DNA of 64,000 bases, from NCBI RefSeq assembly GCF_001905595.1, contig NZ_LIXI01000003.1, positions 434,001 through 498,000 on the forward strand, read 5' to 3'. A program made the position numbers and the translations under genes. Below the pieces are notes generated by a model. It did no database searches. It had not been told where the DNA came from and saw only the letters and a list, made by a program, of their open reading frames with translations. Of this stretch, positions 1 through 8,568 are shown piece by piece. Within the stretch, counting starts at the first letter, position 1, and every line of letters starts with the position of its first letter. Source of the DNA: Streptomyces sp. CB00316. Lineage in GTDB: Bacteria > Actinomycetota > Actinomycetes > Streptomycetales > Streptomycetaceae.

Positions 1-2
1 AC

Positions 3-98
3 CCGCCGCTCACCCTGGCCGCCTGGTGGTACGTGCGCAGGGCGGAGCGCAACGAGCGCGACTTCGCCCGGCTGGTGGAGGGCCGCCCCGCACCGTGA
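3..98 (+). CDS. DUF485-family membrane protein, C-terminal end (partial)
   Basis: Only the last 31 codons lie in the window. They read PPLTLAAWWYVRRAERNERD and end in a charged RLVEGRPAP tail. A short hydrophobic end followed by a charged tail is typical of DUF485, the small two-helix partner that precedes acetate/solute symporters. The stop codon overlaps the GTG start of the symporter by a GTGA tetranucleotide, so the two are translationally coupled. The call rests on the tail and on the position next to an SSS-family gene. Confidence 0.7.
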   Translation, partial: PPLTLAAWWYVRRAERNERDFARLVEGRPAP

Positions 99-1597
99 GC
101 ACCCCCGACCACACGGCGTCCTGGGTGGCGGTCGCCCTCGTCGTCCTCGCCACCGTCCTCGTCGGCGGCTTCGGCCTGCGCATCTCCCGTACGACCTCCG
201 ACTTCTACGTGGCGTCCCGTACCGTGCGGCCCCGGCTCAACGCCGCCGCGATCAGTGGCGAATACCTCTCCGCCGCCTCCTTCCTCGGCGTCGCCGGTCT
301 GGTCCTGCTGCACGGCCCGGACATGCTCTGGTACCCGGTCGGCTACACAGCCGGCTATCTGGTGCTGCTGGTCTTCGTCGCCGCACCGCTGCGCCGCTCG
401 GGGGCGTACACCCTGCCGGACTTCGCCGAGGGGCGGCTCGAATCGCTCCAGGTGCGGCGCCTTGTCAGCATCCTCGTGGTCGGTGCGGGGTGGCTCTACC
501 TCGTCCCGCAGCTCCAGGGCGCCGGGCTGACACTCAAGATCCTCACCGGGGCGCCCGGCTGGCTCGGCGACGTACTCGTGGCGACCGTGGTGATGGTCGC
601 CGTGGCGGCGGGCGGGATGCGGTCCATCACCTTCGTCCAGGTCTTCCAGTACTGGCTCAAGCTCACCGCCCTCCTGGTGCCCGCCGTCTTCCTCGTCCTC
701 GCCTGGCAGGGCGACGGCAGGCCCCGGGTCAGCTTCGACGACCAGTTCGCCGTCTTCCGCGCCGACCACCCGCTCTACGCGACGTACGGGCTCATCGTGG
801 CGACCTTCCTCGGCACCATGGGGCTGCCGCACGTCGTCGTCCGCTTCTACACCAGCCCCAATGGCCGCGACGCCCGCCGCACCACCGTCGCCGTCCTCGC
901 CCTGGTCGGCCTCTTCTATCTGCTGCCGCCCATCTACGGGGCGCTGGGCCGGCTGTACGCCCCCGAGCTGCGGCACGGCGGAGACGCGGACGCCGCCGTC
1001 CTCCTGCTGCCCGCCCGGGTCATCGGAGGGTTCGGCGGCGACCTGCTCGGTGCACTGATCGCGGGCGGGGCGTTCGCCGCGTTCCTCTCCACCGCGTCGG
1101 GGCTCACCATGGCCGTCGCCGGGGTCATCACCCAGGACGTGCTGTCCTCGCGAGGGGTACGCCACTTCCGGCTCGCCACCGTCCTCGCCATCGCCGTGCC
1201 ACTCACCGGTTCGCTGCTGGTCAGCCGGGTGCCGGTGGCCGACGCGGTGGGCATGGCCTTCGCCGTCTCCGCGTCCTCCTTCTGCCCGCTGCTCGTCCTC
1301 GGCATCTGGTGGCGCCGCCTCACGCCGCCCGGCGCGATCGCGGGGCTCCTCCTCGGCGGCGGGTCCGCCCTGCTCGCCGTCGCGATCACGGTGAGCGGTG
1401 CTGTACGTCCGCCCGGCTGGCCGCACGCCCTGCTCGCCTGGCCCGCCGTCTGGTCCGTCCCCGTGGGGTTCCTCGCGATGATCCTCGTCTCGCTCGCGAC
1501 CCCGGGGCGGATACCGCCGGGCACCAACGCGGCCATGACCCGCTTCCACCTCCCCGAGGCGCTCACCTCGGCTCGCGCCGCCGGGAGGGAACGATGA
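95..1597 (+). CDS. Sodium:solute symporter (SSS family, cation/acetate symporter ActP-like)
   Basis: This is an integral membrane protein of about 500 residues with a dozen or more hydrophobic segments. It carries SSS-family landmarks near the N-terminus (SDFYVASRTVRP, then AAAISGEYLSAASFLG, the region around the first discontinuous helix) and the later AGGAFAAFLSTASGLTMAVA segment. Members import acetate, pyruvate or other monocarboxylates with sodium or protons. The GTG at 95 is preferred because it overlaps the DUF485 stop; an upstream in-frame start at 26 would run through the preceding gene. The stop overlaps the next ATG (ATGA), giving a three-gene operon with a sensor kinase. The substrate is not determinable from sequence. 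Confidence 0.88.
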   Translation: MSTPDHTASWVAVALVVLATVLVGGFGLRISRTTSDFYVASRTVRPRLNAAAISGEYLSAASFLGVAGLVLLHGPDMLWYPVGYTAGYLVLLVFVAAPLRRSGAYTLPDFAEGRLESLQVRRLVSILVVGAGWLYLVPQLQGAGLTLKILTGAPGWLGDVLVATVVMVAVAAGGMRSITFVQVFQYWLKLTALLVPAVFLVLAWQGDGRPRVSFDDQFAVFRADHPLYATYGLIVATFLGTMGLPHVVVRFYTSPNGRDARRTTVAVLALVGLFYLLPPIYGALGRLYAPELRHGGDADAAVLLLPARVIGGFGGDLLGALIAGGAFAAFLSTASGLTMAVAGVITQDVLSSRGVRHFRLATVLAIAVPLTGSLLVSRVPVADAVGMAFAVSASSFCPLLVLGIWWRRLTPPGAIAGLLLGGGSALLAVAITVSGAVRPPGWPHALLAWPAVWSVPVGFLAMILVSLATPGRIPPGTNAAMTRFHLPEALTSARAAGRER

Positions 1598-2811
1598 CGG
1601 GCGCCGGGGTCGCCGTCCTCGTCGTCCTGGTGGCGCTGCTGCTCGGTACGGGGTTCCTGCTGGGCCGCCGCACCGCCCGCCCGGTCCGCCCGAGCGATGT
1701 CGGCACCCCCGTCGAGCACGCCACCTTCGAGACCCTGCACACCGCCTCCCTCGCCGCGCCCCCGCTGCGCGCCGGCCTCACCGAGGAGAGCGCCCGGCGC
1801 TCGGCCCGCCGGCTGCGCTCCCTGCTCGGCACCGACGCCCTCTGCCTCACCGACCGGGAGCGTGTCCTGGTCTGGGACGGCGCCGGACACCATCACGGCA
1901 AGGACGTGATGGGCCACATCGAGCAGCTGCTGGAGGGCGGGCGCGGCACGGCCTTCGACAGCGGCTGCGCCGACCTCGACTGCCCCCTGCGCTGGGCGGT
2001 CGCCGTCCCGCTCACCGTGGAGAACCGGGTCCTGGGCGCGCTCGTCGCCTACGCCCCGCGCGAGTCGGCGGTGCTGGCCCGGGCTGCGGGGGAGGTGGCG
2101 CGCTGGGTCTGCGTACAGCTGGAGCTGGCCGAGCTGGACCGCTCCCGTACGCAGCTCATCGAGGCCGAGATCAAGGCGCTACGGGCGCAGATCTCCCCGC
2201 ACTTCATCTTCAACTCCCTCGCCGCCATCGCCTCGTTCGTCCGCACCGACCCTGAGCAGGCGCGCGAACTGCTCCTGGAGTTCGCCGACTTCACCCGCTA
2301 CTCCTTTCGGCGGCACGGCGAGTTCACCACCCTGGCCGACGAACTCCACTCCATAGACCAGTATTTGGCCCTGGTCCGCGCCCGCTTCGGCAAACGTCTC
2401 TCCGTCACCCTCCAGGTGGCCCCCGAGGTGCTGCCGGTCGCCCTGCCCTTCCTCTGCCTCCAGCCGCTGGTCGAGAACGCCGTGAAGCACGGGCTGGAGG
2501 GAGCCGTCACCCCGTCCCGCGAACGGCCGGCGGACGCCCCCTTCCGGATCACCATCAGCGCGCTCGACGCAGGATCGGAGGCCGAGGTCGTCATCGAGGA
2601 CAACGGCGGCGGCATGGACCCCGACCGGCTGCGGCGCATCCTGCGCGGCGAGGCCACCATCTCCACCGGCATCGGCCTGCTCAACGTGGACGAGAGGCTG
2701 CGCCAGGTGTACGGGGACGGGTACGGGCTCGTCATCGAGACCGGGATCGGCGCGGGCATGAAGATCACGCTCCGGCTGCCCAAGTACCGCGCGGGAGTGC
2801 ACGGTTCATGA
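1594..2811 (+). CDS. LytS/YehU-type sensor histidine kinase
   Basis: A protein of 405 aa. One N-terminal membrane segment (about residues 5-23) is followed by a GAF-like region (about 45-175), a His_kinase (PF06580) domain with SPHFIFNSLAAIASF (phospho-acceptor His203), and a HATPase domain with an N box (PLVENAVKHGL) and G boxes (EDNGGGMD, GIGLLNV). Kinases of this class usually pair with a LytTR response regulator. None follows here: the next 260 nt hold only a decayed membrane-protein tail. Overlap with the symporter suggests the kinase senses the same solute or regulates its uptake. Confidence 0.85.
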   Translation: MTGAGVAVLVVLVALLLGTGFLLGRRTARPVRPSDVGTPVEHATFETLHTASLAAPPLRAGLTEESARRSARRLRSLLGTDALCLTDRERVLVWDGAGHHHGKDVMGHIEQLLEGGRGTAFDSGCADLDCPLRWAVAVPLTVENRVLGALVAYAPRESAVLARAAGEVARWVCVQLELAELDRSRTQLIEAEIKALRAQISPHFIFNSLAAIASFVRTDPEQARELLLEFADFTRYSFRRHGEFTTLADELHSIDQYLALVRARFGKRLSVTLQVAPEVLPVALPFLCLQPLVENAVKHGLEGAVTPSRERPADAPFRITISALDAGSEAEVVIEDNGGGMDPDRLRRILRGEATISTGIGLLNVDERLRQVYGDGYGLVIETGIGAGMKITLRLPKYRAGVHGS

Positions 2812-2887
2812 GCCGAGCCGTGCCCGACCCCTGCGACCTGGTGCGCAGGAGAGCGGAGGCTGCTGACAGGCTGCGGGCGGATTCGCA

Positions 2888-3030
2888 GTGATCTTCCCTC
2901 CCGGCCCGAGGAGCAGCCACGGCGGCACCTTGTTCGAGCGGGCCTACGGTCTGCTGTCCCTGGCCCCGTGGCGCTGTTCGTGGTGGTCACCGCGCTCGCC
3001 TCCGCGATCCTGCGCCCCGCGCGACGGTGA
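2888..3030 (+). pseudogene. Decayed membrane-protein C-terminus
   Basis: One frame reads LFERAYGLLSLAP. If a single base is restored near 2965 it continues as VALFVVVTALASAILRPARR and stops at 3028-3030. This looks like the last transmembrane helix and basic tail of a transporter whose 5' part is gone. The parent family is not certain; an MFS-type protein is plausible. A 27-codon reading frame that starts at 2809 inside the kinase stop is not convincing as a gene. Confidence 0.45.
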
Positions 3031-3070
3031 GGCCTCGCGGGTCGTGCTCGCCCACGTCATCGCCACCGGA

Positions 3071-3589
3071 TCAGCACAGATGCACGGCCAAATGCCCCAG
3101 GGGCAGGCCAAGTTGCCAGGCGGGGGTCCACACCTGGACCTCCCCCTCCTCGTGCGCGCCGCCGGCCACCGGCTCCCAGGGCGCGGGCACGATCGCGTCG
3201 AGGTCCGCCGCGAGCAGCTCGGTCTCCTCCAGCCACCGCCAGGCCGCCCGGGCCAGCGCCACGTCGGGGTCGCCGGGCCCGGCCCGCCGCTCGCAATCCA
3301 CGAGCCGCTCGCAGACCCAGCTCCGCCAGGTGGCCCCGTACGCCGTGAGCACCCGCAGCTCGTCGACGCGCGCCTCGGACAGCGCGCCGGAGACCGGGAC
3401 CTCCCTCAGGAGGCCGGAGAGGAAGATCGTGAGGGCGAGCGCGTCGCGCCCGGCCCGGAACTCCAGGGTCGTCGGCTCCATCAGGTCGCCGGTGCGTAAC
3501 AGCTCATCCGCGACGTACTCGGTGTACAGCCAGGCCATCGGTACCGGCAGCCCGCCCCCACCGGTCCCATCCGTGTCCTCGCAACGCAT
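3071..3589 (-). CDS. Hypothetical protein, mostly helical, function unknown
   Basis: A protein of 172 aa with no family I recognise. The body is rich in Leu, Ala, Glu and Arg and probably helical, with no membrane segment or signal peptide. Trp-rich patches occur at MAWLYTEYV, TWRSWVCERLV and RAAWRWLEETELL. The ATG at 3589 was chosen because GGAAAGAGG lies 9 nt upstream; a GTG at 3628 has no ribosome site, and an internal ATG at 3538 begins at MAWLYTEYV. It stands alone, pointing away from the zinc-finger gene. Confidence 0.6.
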   Translation of the reverse strand: MRCEDTDGTGGGGLPVPMAWLYTEYVADELLRTGDLMEPTTLEFRAGRDALALTIFLSGLLREVPVSGALSEARVDELRVLTAYGATWRSWVCERLVDCERRAGPGDPDVALARAAWRWLEETELLAADLDAIVPAPWEPVAGGAHEEGEVQVWTPAWQLGLPLGHLAVHLC

Positions 3590-3701
3590 CCCCTCTCGCC
3601 TCTTTCCTTGCTCGGTACCGGGCTTCACGCAGCATTGAACCGGGGGCGGACGCCCCGCGTGGGCAGAAGCGGAGGATCGCCCAGGAGATGCGAGGCTGTG
3701 A

Positions 3702-3899
3702 ATGAGTGCCGACCCCGGCGACGACCCGCATGTGCGCCTGCTGCTGGGCGCGTATGTCCTGGACGCTCTGGACGCGGGGGAGACCTGCCGGGTCGCCCGC
3801 CACCTCCAGCGCTGCGACGCCTGTGCCCGGGACTATGTGGAGGTGGCGGAGGCCTCGGCCCTGCTCGCGCTGTTGCGGGCGGAGGACCTCCGTGAGTAG
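3702..3899 (+). CDS. Mini zinc-finger anti-sigma factor-like protein (ZAS)
   Basis: A 65-aa protein with DDPHVRLLLGAYVLDALDAG followed by HLQRCDACARDY, the His-x3-Cys-x2-Cys zinc signature of ZAS anti-sigma factors (zf-HC2). It stops shortly after the zinc helix and has no membrane segment, so it would be a soluble, minimal anti-sigma. An ATG at 3702 with GAGG upstream supports the start. Its 3' end overlaps the 3' end of the ECF sigma gene on the other strand by 67 nt. That is unusual, since sigma and anti-sigma are normally co-transcribed. It could also be a truncated remnant. Confidence 0.7.
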   Translation: MSADPGDDPHVRLLLGAYVLDALDAGETCRVARHLQRCDACARDYVEVAEASALLALLRAEDLRE

Positions 3900-4405
3900 C
3901 CGGGCAGATTGCGTGAGAGCAGCCGCAGGGCGTAGTACGAACGGGACTTCACGGTCCCGGCGGGGATGCCGAGCGCCTCGGCGGTCTCGCCGACGCTCAG
4001 CCCGTGGAAGTAGATCTGCACCAGCACCGCACGGTGCTCGGGGCTGAGCGTGCGCACCGCCTCGCGGACGTCCAGTGCGCGGACGGCGGAGTCCGCGGTG
4101 TCCTGGTCGGCCGGGGTGCTCTCCAGCACGAGGTCGCTGACCTCGGTGGGGCGCGCCTGGCGGGAGCGCCGGGCGTCGATGGCGAGGCGGCGGCCGACGG
4201 TGAAGAGCCAGGGCCGCATCGACTCGTAGGGCGCGTCGAAGGCCTCCGGGTGCTGCCAGGCGCGTACCAGGGTCTCCTGCACCAGGTCCTCGGCCCGCTG
4301 CCGGTCACCGAAGGTCAGGCCCAGCAGGAAGTGGAAGAGGGCGGGGCCGTGTTCCCGCTGCAACTCCGCGATGGCCCGCTCATCGGTCGTCGTCGTGGTC
4401 TTCAT
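3833..4405 (-). CDS. ECF-type RNA polymerase sigma factor
   Basis: A 190-aa protein. Sigma region 2 is clear (ELQREHGPALFHFLLGL, then AEDLVQETLVRAWQHPEAF and RPWLFTVGRRLAIDARR), as is region 4 (LSPEHRAVLVQIYFHGLSV, then ETAEALGIPAGTVKSRSYYA). The start at 4405 has AAGGA 5-9 nt upstream. The last 20 or so residues (after SRNLPGY) are Ser/Arg/Ala-rich and encoded antisense to the zinc-finger gene, so they are probably an overlap-derived extension. The partner is most likely the convergent ZAS protein. The target promoter is unknown. Confidence 0.9.
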   Translation of the reverse strand: MKTTTTTDERAIAELQREHGPALFHFLLGLTFGDRQRAEDLVQETLVRAWQHPEAFDAPYESMRPWLFTVGRRLAIDARRSRQARPTEVSDLVLESTPADQDTADSAVRALDVREAVRTLSPEHRAVLVQIYFHGLSVGETAEALGIPAGTVKSRSYYALRLLSRNLPGYSRRSSARNSASRAEASATST

Positions 4406-4674
4406 GAACGTCCTTTCCCGCGGGAGGCCCCCGGACGGCCTCGCTGCCGCCTGGCGTATACGAACGCATTCGGCGGCGCAGGAACAGGCGGTGCACCGAG
4501 GCGTGCGACGAGCGGTCGCTCAGTGCGGCGAATGGTGCGGCGAACGGTCAAGGGGCCGTCGGGGTCGGACGTTACGACCAGTTCAGCTAGGTATGCGGCA
4601 ATGCTCCTTGCTTCGGCAGTATGACGATATGTGTAGTCGGATGGTCGCATTCATCCGAACATGGAGTCGAGCAG

Positions 4675-5874
4675 ATGACGCAGCGCATCCGACCGGGCGC
4701 CGTGGCCGCCCTCGCCCTCCTGCTCGCCGCGGCCACCGGCTGCACGGGCCAGCAGCCCCAGGCGCCCGTCCCGAGCGCACCACCCACCGCCGCCGGGGGC
4801 GCGGGCGGCCAGGACGCCGACGTGCCCCGCCCCTTCACGCTCCTCGCCTCGGGCGATGTCCTGCCGCACTCCTCCGTCATCGACCGGGCGGCGGCCGACG
4901 CGGCCGGGCAGGGCTACGACTTCACCCCGATGCTCAAGGCGGCGGCACCCGTCGTCTCCCGCGCCGACCTGGCCATCTGCCACATGGAGACGGTGTACGG
5001 GAAGGACGGCGGCCCCTACACCGGCTACCCCAGCTTCAAGTCACCGCCCGAGGTCGCCACCGCCCTGCGCGCCACCGGCTACGACTCCTGCTCCACCGCC
5101 TCCAACCACACCCTGGACGACGGGGCCGAAGGCGTCCGCCGCACCCTGGGAGCCCTGGACGCGGCAGGCATCCGCCACGCCGGATCCGCCCGCTCCGCCG
5201 CCGAGGCCGCCCGCCCCACGATCCTGCCGACGGGGCCGGGGAGGAAGGCGGCGAAGGTCGCCCATCTCGCGTACACCTACGGCACCAACGACATCCCGCT
5301 GCCCGCCGGGAAGCCGTGGACGGTCAACGTGACCGACGAGCGGAAGATCGTGGCGGAGGCGAGGAAGGCCCGGCGGGCGGGCGCCGACGTCGTCGTGCTC
5401 TCCGCGCACTGGGGCACCGAATGGCAGGACGAACCGGACGCCGGGCAGCTGGAGTCGGCCGAGCGGCTCACCGCCTCCCAGGACCGCGGCCGCCCCGACA
5501 TCGACCTCATCATCGGCACGCACGCCCACGTCCCCCAGGCGTACGAGAAGGTCAACGGCACCTGGGTCGTCTACGGCATGGGCGACCAGATCGCCGGCGC
5601 GATGATCAACTACCGGGGCGTCCAGGACCCGCGCGGCAACCAGAGCTCGATGGGCCGCTTCACCTTCGCGCCGCCCGTGCGGCCGGGCGGGCGCTGGACG
5701 GTGAGGAAGGCCGAGTTCGTTCCGCAGTGGTACGACACGGGCACCGGGCGCGTCGTCGACCTCAACACGTCCATCAAGGCCGGCGCCGAGCACCACCGCC
5801 AGGTCCGCGACCGGATCCGGGACGTGGTGCTGGGCCGGGGCGCGGCGGCCGACGGCCTCGTGATGGGGGAGTGA
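4675..5874 (+). CDS. CapA-family metallophosphoesterase lipoprotein
   Basis: A 399-aa protein exported as a lipoprotein: signal MTQRIRPGAVAALALLLAA, lipobox ending ATGC, then a Pro/Ala-rich linker. The remainder is a PGA_cap (CapA) calcineurin-like fold, with FTLLASGDVLPHSSVIDRA near the start, the SNHTLDDGAEGV motif, VVVLSAHWGTEW and IIGTHAHVPQAYEKV. These Asp/Asn/His positions are the expected metal ligands. The ATG at 4675 has GGAG 8 nt upstream; an earlier in-frame ATG at 4621 would put 18 residues before the signal. CapA proteins act in poly-gamma-glutamate or cell-surface polymer metabolism. No other cap gene is nearby. Confidence 0.85.
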   Translation: MTQRIRPGAVAALALLLAAATGCTGQQPQAPVPSAPPTAAGGAGGQDADVPRPFTLLASGDVLPHSSVIDRAAADAAGQGYDFTPMLKAAAPVVSRADLAICHMETVYGKDGGPYTGYPSFKSPPEVATALRATGYDSCSTASNHTLDDGAEGVRRTLGALDAAGIRHAGSARSAAEAARPTILPTGPGRKAAKVAHLAYTYGTNDIPLPAGKPWTVNVTDERKIVAEARKARRAGADVVVLSAHWGTEWQDEPDAGQLESAERLTASQDRGRPDIDLIIGTHAHVPQAYEKVNGTWVVYGMGDQIAGAMINYRGVQDPRGNQSSMGRFTFAPPVRPGGRWTVRKAEFVPQWYDTGTGRVVDLNTSIKAGAEHHRQVRDRIRDVVLGRGAAADGLVMGE

Positions 5875-5892
5875 CCCCGGCCCTGCGAGGGG

Positions 5893-6354
5893 TCACGGCA
5901 CCACCGTGACCGGCCAGCGTCCCGCCTTCACCAGCCGGACGGCCACCGAGCCGATGAACCGGTGCCCCGCCGACTCCGACGCCCCCACGACCACGGCGTC
6001 GGCGGTGAGTTCGTCGGCCGCCGTCACCAGTCCGTTGTACGGGTCGCCGCGGAAGGTGTGGAACTCCCAGCGCACGTCCCAGGTGTCCTTCAGCCGCTCC
6101 GCCGATGCCCGGATCTCGTCTGCCAGCTCCTGGGCGACCTCGCCCGTGGTGTCGCCGACGGGCACACCCAGAGCGGCGCCCGAGGGGATCACGGGCTGGA
6201 CGTAGACGAGGACCAGCCTGGCGTTCTGCCGCCGGGCGAGACCGGCGGCGTAGGCGGCCGCGCGCATGGACGAGTCGGACCCGTCGAGCCCCGCGACGAT
6301 CACCTTGGGCCCGTCCGTACCGCGTTCGAACTGATGAGGCTGCTGCTCTGTCAC
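5893..6354 (-). CDS. Single-domain universal stress protein (UspA family)
   Basis: A 153-aa protein with one Usp fold: KVIVAGLDGSDSSMRAAAYA at the N-terminus (strand 1 and the ATP-site Asp), then VLVYVQP, and a C-terminal VVVGASESAGHRFIGSVAVR followed by VTVVP. The Gly-rich ATP loop departs from the usual G-x2-G-x9-G-S/T form (G-ASES-AG), so nucleotide binding may be weak. The start is GTG at 6354. It is convergent with the CapA gene, 18 nt away. It is distinct from the two-domain Usp genes at 56-64 kb. Confidence 0.87.
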   Translation of the reverse strand: MTEQQPHQFERGTDGPKVIVAGLDGSDSSMRAAAYAAGLARRQNARLVLVYVQPVIPSGAALGVPVGDTTGEVAQELADEIRASAERLKDTWDVRWEFHTFRGDPYNGLVTAADELTADAVVVGASESAGHRFIGSVAVRLVKAGRWPVTVVP

Positions 6355-6495
6355 GGCTCCGAGGCTATCGGCTCGCCCGGAAGCCGTGGAGGAGGGCCTG
6401 CGGCCTCGGCAGGCCGCTGCGTCGAATGGGTACAAAACGGTCAGCCCGCGGTGTCGTCGGCCGGGACGGGAGCCCGGCCGTGCGAGCAGTTGGCC

Positions 6496-7347
6496 ATGAG
6501 AAGTGATCACATCCGGCCCGACCGCCGCACCCTGCTGAAGGTCGCCCTCGGCCTCGGGGCCGCCACCACCCTGCATCTGATCGCCGCCGATCCGGCCTCG
6601 ACGCCCAGCCGCCCCGCACGGGCCGCGGGCACCCCGCCCGCCGCGGCCGCCGGGCCGCCCGCCGGCCTGCCCGGCCGGCCGCCCGCGTACCGCCTGCAGC
6701 CCATGACTGCGGGCTCCCCGCCCCGCTTCCGGCCGGCCAGACCCCCGGTGCGGACCCGGCCCTTCGAGGAGCTCCCCGGCCTCGGGCACTCGATGGTGCT
6801 CAGCTTCGACGACGGCCCCGACGCCCGCTACACCCCGGACATCCTGGCCACCCTGCGCAAGCACAAGGTCCGCGCGATGTTCTTCGTCTGCGGCGAGATG
6901 GCCGACGCCAGCCCGAACCTGCTGCGCGAGATGGCGGACGACGGCCATGTCGTGGGCAACCACTCCTGGTCGCACCCGCTGATCCCGGGGCTCTCCCGCG
7001 CCGCGATCCGCGACGAGCTCGGCCGCACCAGCGACGTCGTCGAGACGGTGCTCGGCACCGCGCCGCTCTGGTACCGGGCCCCGTACGGCGCGTGGAACCG
7101 CAACTCCTTCGAGATCGGCGCCGACCTCGGCATGGAGCCGATGGCCTGGACCGTCGACACCCTCGACTGGACCACCCCGGGGACGGGCACCATCGTCAGC
7201 CGGGTGCTGGACGGGGCGGCACCCGGAGTGGTCGTCCTCTCGCACGACGCGGGCGGCAACCGGTCCCAGAGCGTCGAGGCCCTGCGGCGCTACCTCCCCC
7301 GGCTGCTGGAGGAGGGCTACCGCGTCACGGTGCCGCAGCGGGTCTGA
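6496..7347 (+). CDS. Secreted polysaccharide deacetylase (NodB / carbohydrate esterase 4)
   Basis: A 283-aa protein. A Tat-like signal (RPDRRTLLKVALGLGAATT) is followed by a Pro/Ala-rich linker and a NodB domain with all main motifs: MVLSFDDGPDARYTPD (motif 1, catalytic Asp and metal Asp), VGNHSWSHPLIP (motif 2, metal His pair), APYGAWNRN (motif 3), then WTVDTLDWT and VVVLSHDAGG. It is predicted to de-N-acetylate peptidoglycan or chitin-like polymers outside the cell. The ATG at 6496 starts just before the twin-arginine stretch; the ribosome site is weak. Confidence 0.9.
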   Translation: MRSDHIRPDRRTLLKVALGLGAATTLHLIAADPASTPSRPARAAGTPPAAAAGPPAGLPGRPPAYRLQPMTAGSPPRFRPARPPVRTRPFEELPGLGHSMVLSFDDGPDARYTPDILATLRKHKVRAMFFVCGEMADASPNLLREMADDGHVVGNHSWSHPLIPGLSRAAIRDELGRTSDVVETVLGTAPLWYRAPYGAWNRNSFEIGADLGMEPMAWTVDTLDWTTPGTGTIVSRVLDGAAPGVVVLSHDAGGNRSQSVEALRRYLPRLLEEGYRVTVPQRV

Positions 7348-7386
7348 GAGGCCGGTCCGCCCGGGGGGCGGTTCCCGCCGGATACG

Positions 7387-7860
7387 GTGCCTCCGGCGCG
7401 CGCCCGGGGTGCCGCTCCGGGCGGGGCGTACGCCCTGGCGGGCAACCCGGCGGCTCCGGCCGGCGTGCTGCTGAGGCTGCCGGCACTGAACGACCGGTCG
7501 ATCACCTATCGGCTCTCGTACCACCCCGCGCTGCCCGGTGAGGTCGCCGAGGCCATGCTCACCCACCCCGAGCGCTGGGTGCGGCACCGGCTGGGCGAGA
7601 GCTTCACCGCCGCTCCCGAACTGCGGGCCCGGCTCCTGGACGGACCGGCGTCCGACGCGATGGCGGTCGCGATCGGCCCCAACCCCTACCGTATCCGGGC
7701 GCCGCTGCTGCCCGCGGCGGGCGGCCGCCCGCGACCCGCGGGGCCCGGACTGCTGGAACTCCTGGCGGACCCCGGCACGGAGATGGCCGCGGCGGCCAAC
7801 CCCGCGCTGCCGCCCGCAGAGATGGCCGTGCTCCCGGACCGGCAGGGCATCCCCCGCTGA
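7387..7860 (+). CDS. Leucine-rich-repeat-variant-like protein
   Basis: A 157-aa protein with a GTG start. Short repeats of the form ALAGNPAAPAGVLLRL, LSYHPALPGEVAEAMLTHP and AAANPALPPAEMAVL recur about every 24 residues, as in LRV-type proteins that are common and functionally undefined in Streptomyces. No signal peptide or membrane segment is seen. It may be a shortened member, because family proteins are often several hundred residues long. It lies 39 nt after the deacetylase gene and may be co-transcribed with it. Confidence 0.6.
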   Translation: MPPARARGAAPGGAYALAGNPAAPAGVLLRLPALNDRSITYRLSYHPALPGEVAEAMLTHPERWVRHRLGESFTAAPELRARLLDGPASDAMAVAIGPNPYRIRAPLLPAAGGRPRPAGPGLLELLADPGTEMAAAANPALPPAEMAVLPDRQGIPR

Positions 7861-7905
7861 ACCGCGCGGTGCGCTGCCGAAGGGGGCGCCGCCGTACGCG
7901 CGAGG

Positions 7906-8568
7906 TCAGCGCGTCTCGACGAGCCGGGCGAAGACCACCACGTTCCCGTCGTAGCCGCCGGCCTTCGAGTAGCCCCCGCCGCAGGTGATCACCCGGAGCT
8001 CCGCATGGCCCGTGTCGCCGTAGACCCGGGCGCCGGGGAAGTCGTTCTTGGAGAAGACCTCCACCCCGTAGACCTCGAAGACGCCGCCCCGGCCGTCGTA
8101 GCGCTCCACCTCGACGCGGTGGCCCTTCTGGAGCGAGCCGAGGCCGTAGAAGACCGCGGGCCCGGAGTTGTTGTCGACATGGCCGACGACCACGGAGGTG
8201 CCGCGCTGCCCGGGCGCGATGCCGTTCTGGTACCAGCCGGCGAGGTTGGGGTCCTCGGCCGGCGGGGCGTCGATCCAGCCGTTGGCGTCCAGGTTGACGT
8301 CGATGATCGGGGCGTCCACGTTGATGGTCGGGATCTTCACCCGGGAGGCGGGGGCGTACGGCAGCGGCTGCACCGGCTCGCCCTCCACCGGCGCCCCCGC
8401 GGCGTCGCCGCTCAGGTCCAGCGAGGCGGCGGCCGCGGGCTGCGGCGGGCCCTCCTCCCCGAACTCCGCGCCGTTGCGCAGGAGGGCGAGGCCCGTGAGC
8501 ATGACCAGGGCGACGGCGCCCCACGGCACGCGTCTGGTCCGCTCGGCGCCAGCGTAGTCCCGGCCCAT
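7906..8568 (-). CDS. Class F sortase
   Basis: A 220-aa protein with an N-terminal membrane anchor (about residues 15-31), a low-complexity linker and a sortase domain. The catalytic triad is visible: His130 in SVVVGHVDN, Cys196 in LRVITCGGGYSK and Arg215 in VVVFARL. The SRVKIPTINVDAPI entry strand and GLGSLQKGH are also typical of class F. It probably transpeptidates or cleaves cell-surface proteins. Two secreted proteins with matching C-terminal anchors are encoded next door (8916-10061) and are the obvious candidate substrates, although neither has a canonical LPXTG. Confidence 0.9.
   Translation of the reverse strand: MGRDYAGAERTRRVPWGAVALVMLTGLALLRNGAEFGEEGPPQPAAAASLDLSGDAAGAPVEGEPVQPLPYAPASRVKIPTINVDAPIIDVNLDANGWIDAPPAEDPNLAGWYQNGIAPGQRGTSVVVGHVDNNSGPAVFYGLGSLQKGHRVEVERYDGRGGVFEVYGVEVFSKNDFPGARVYGDTGHAELRVITCGGGYSKAGGYDGNVVVFARLVETR

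Noticed and set aside
4004..4624. Plus-strand frame opposite the ECF sigma gene
   Set aside because: Only a shadow; the minus strand has complete sigma regions 2 and 4.
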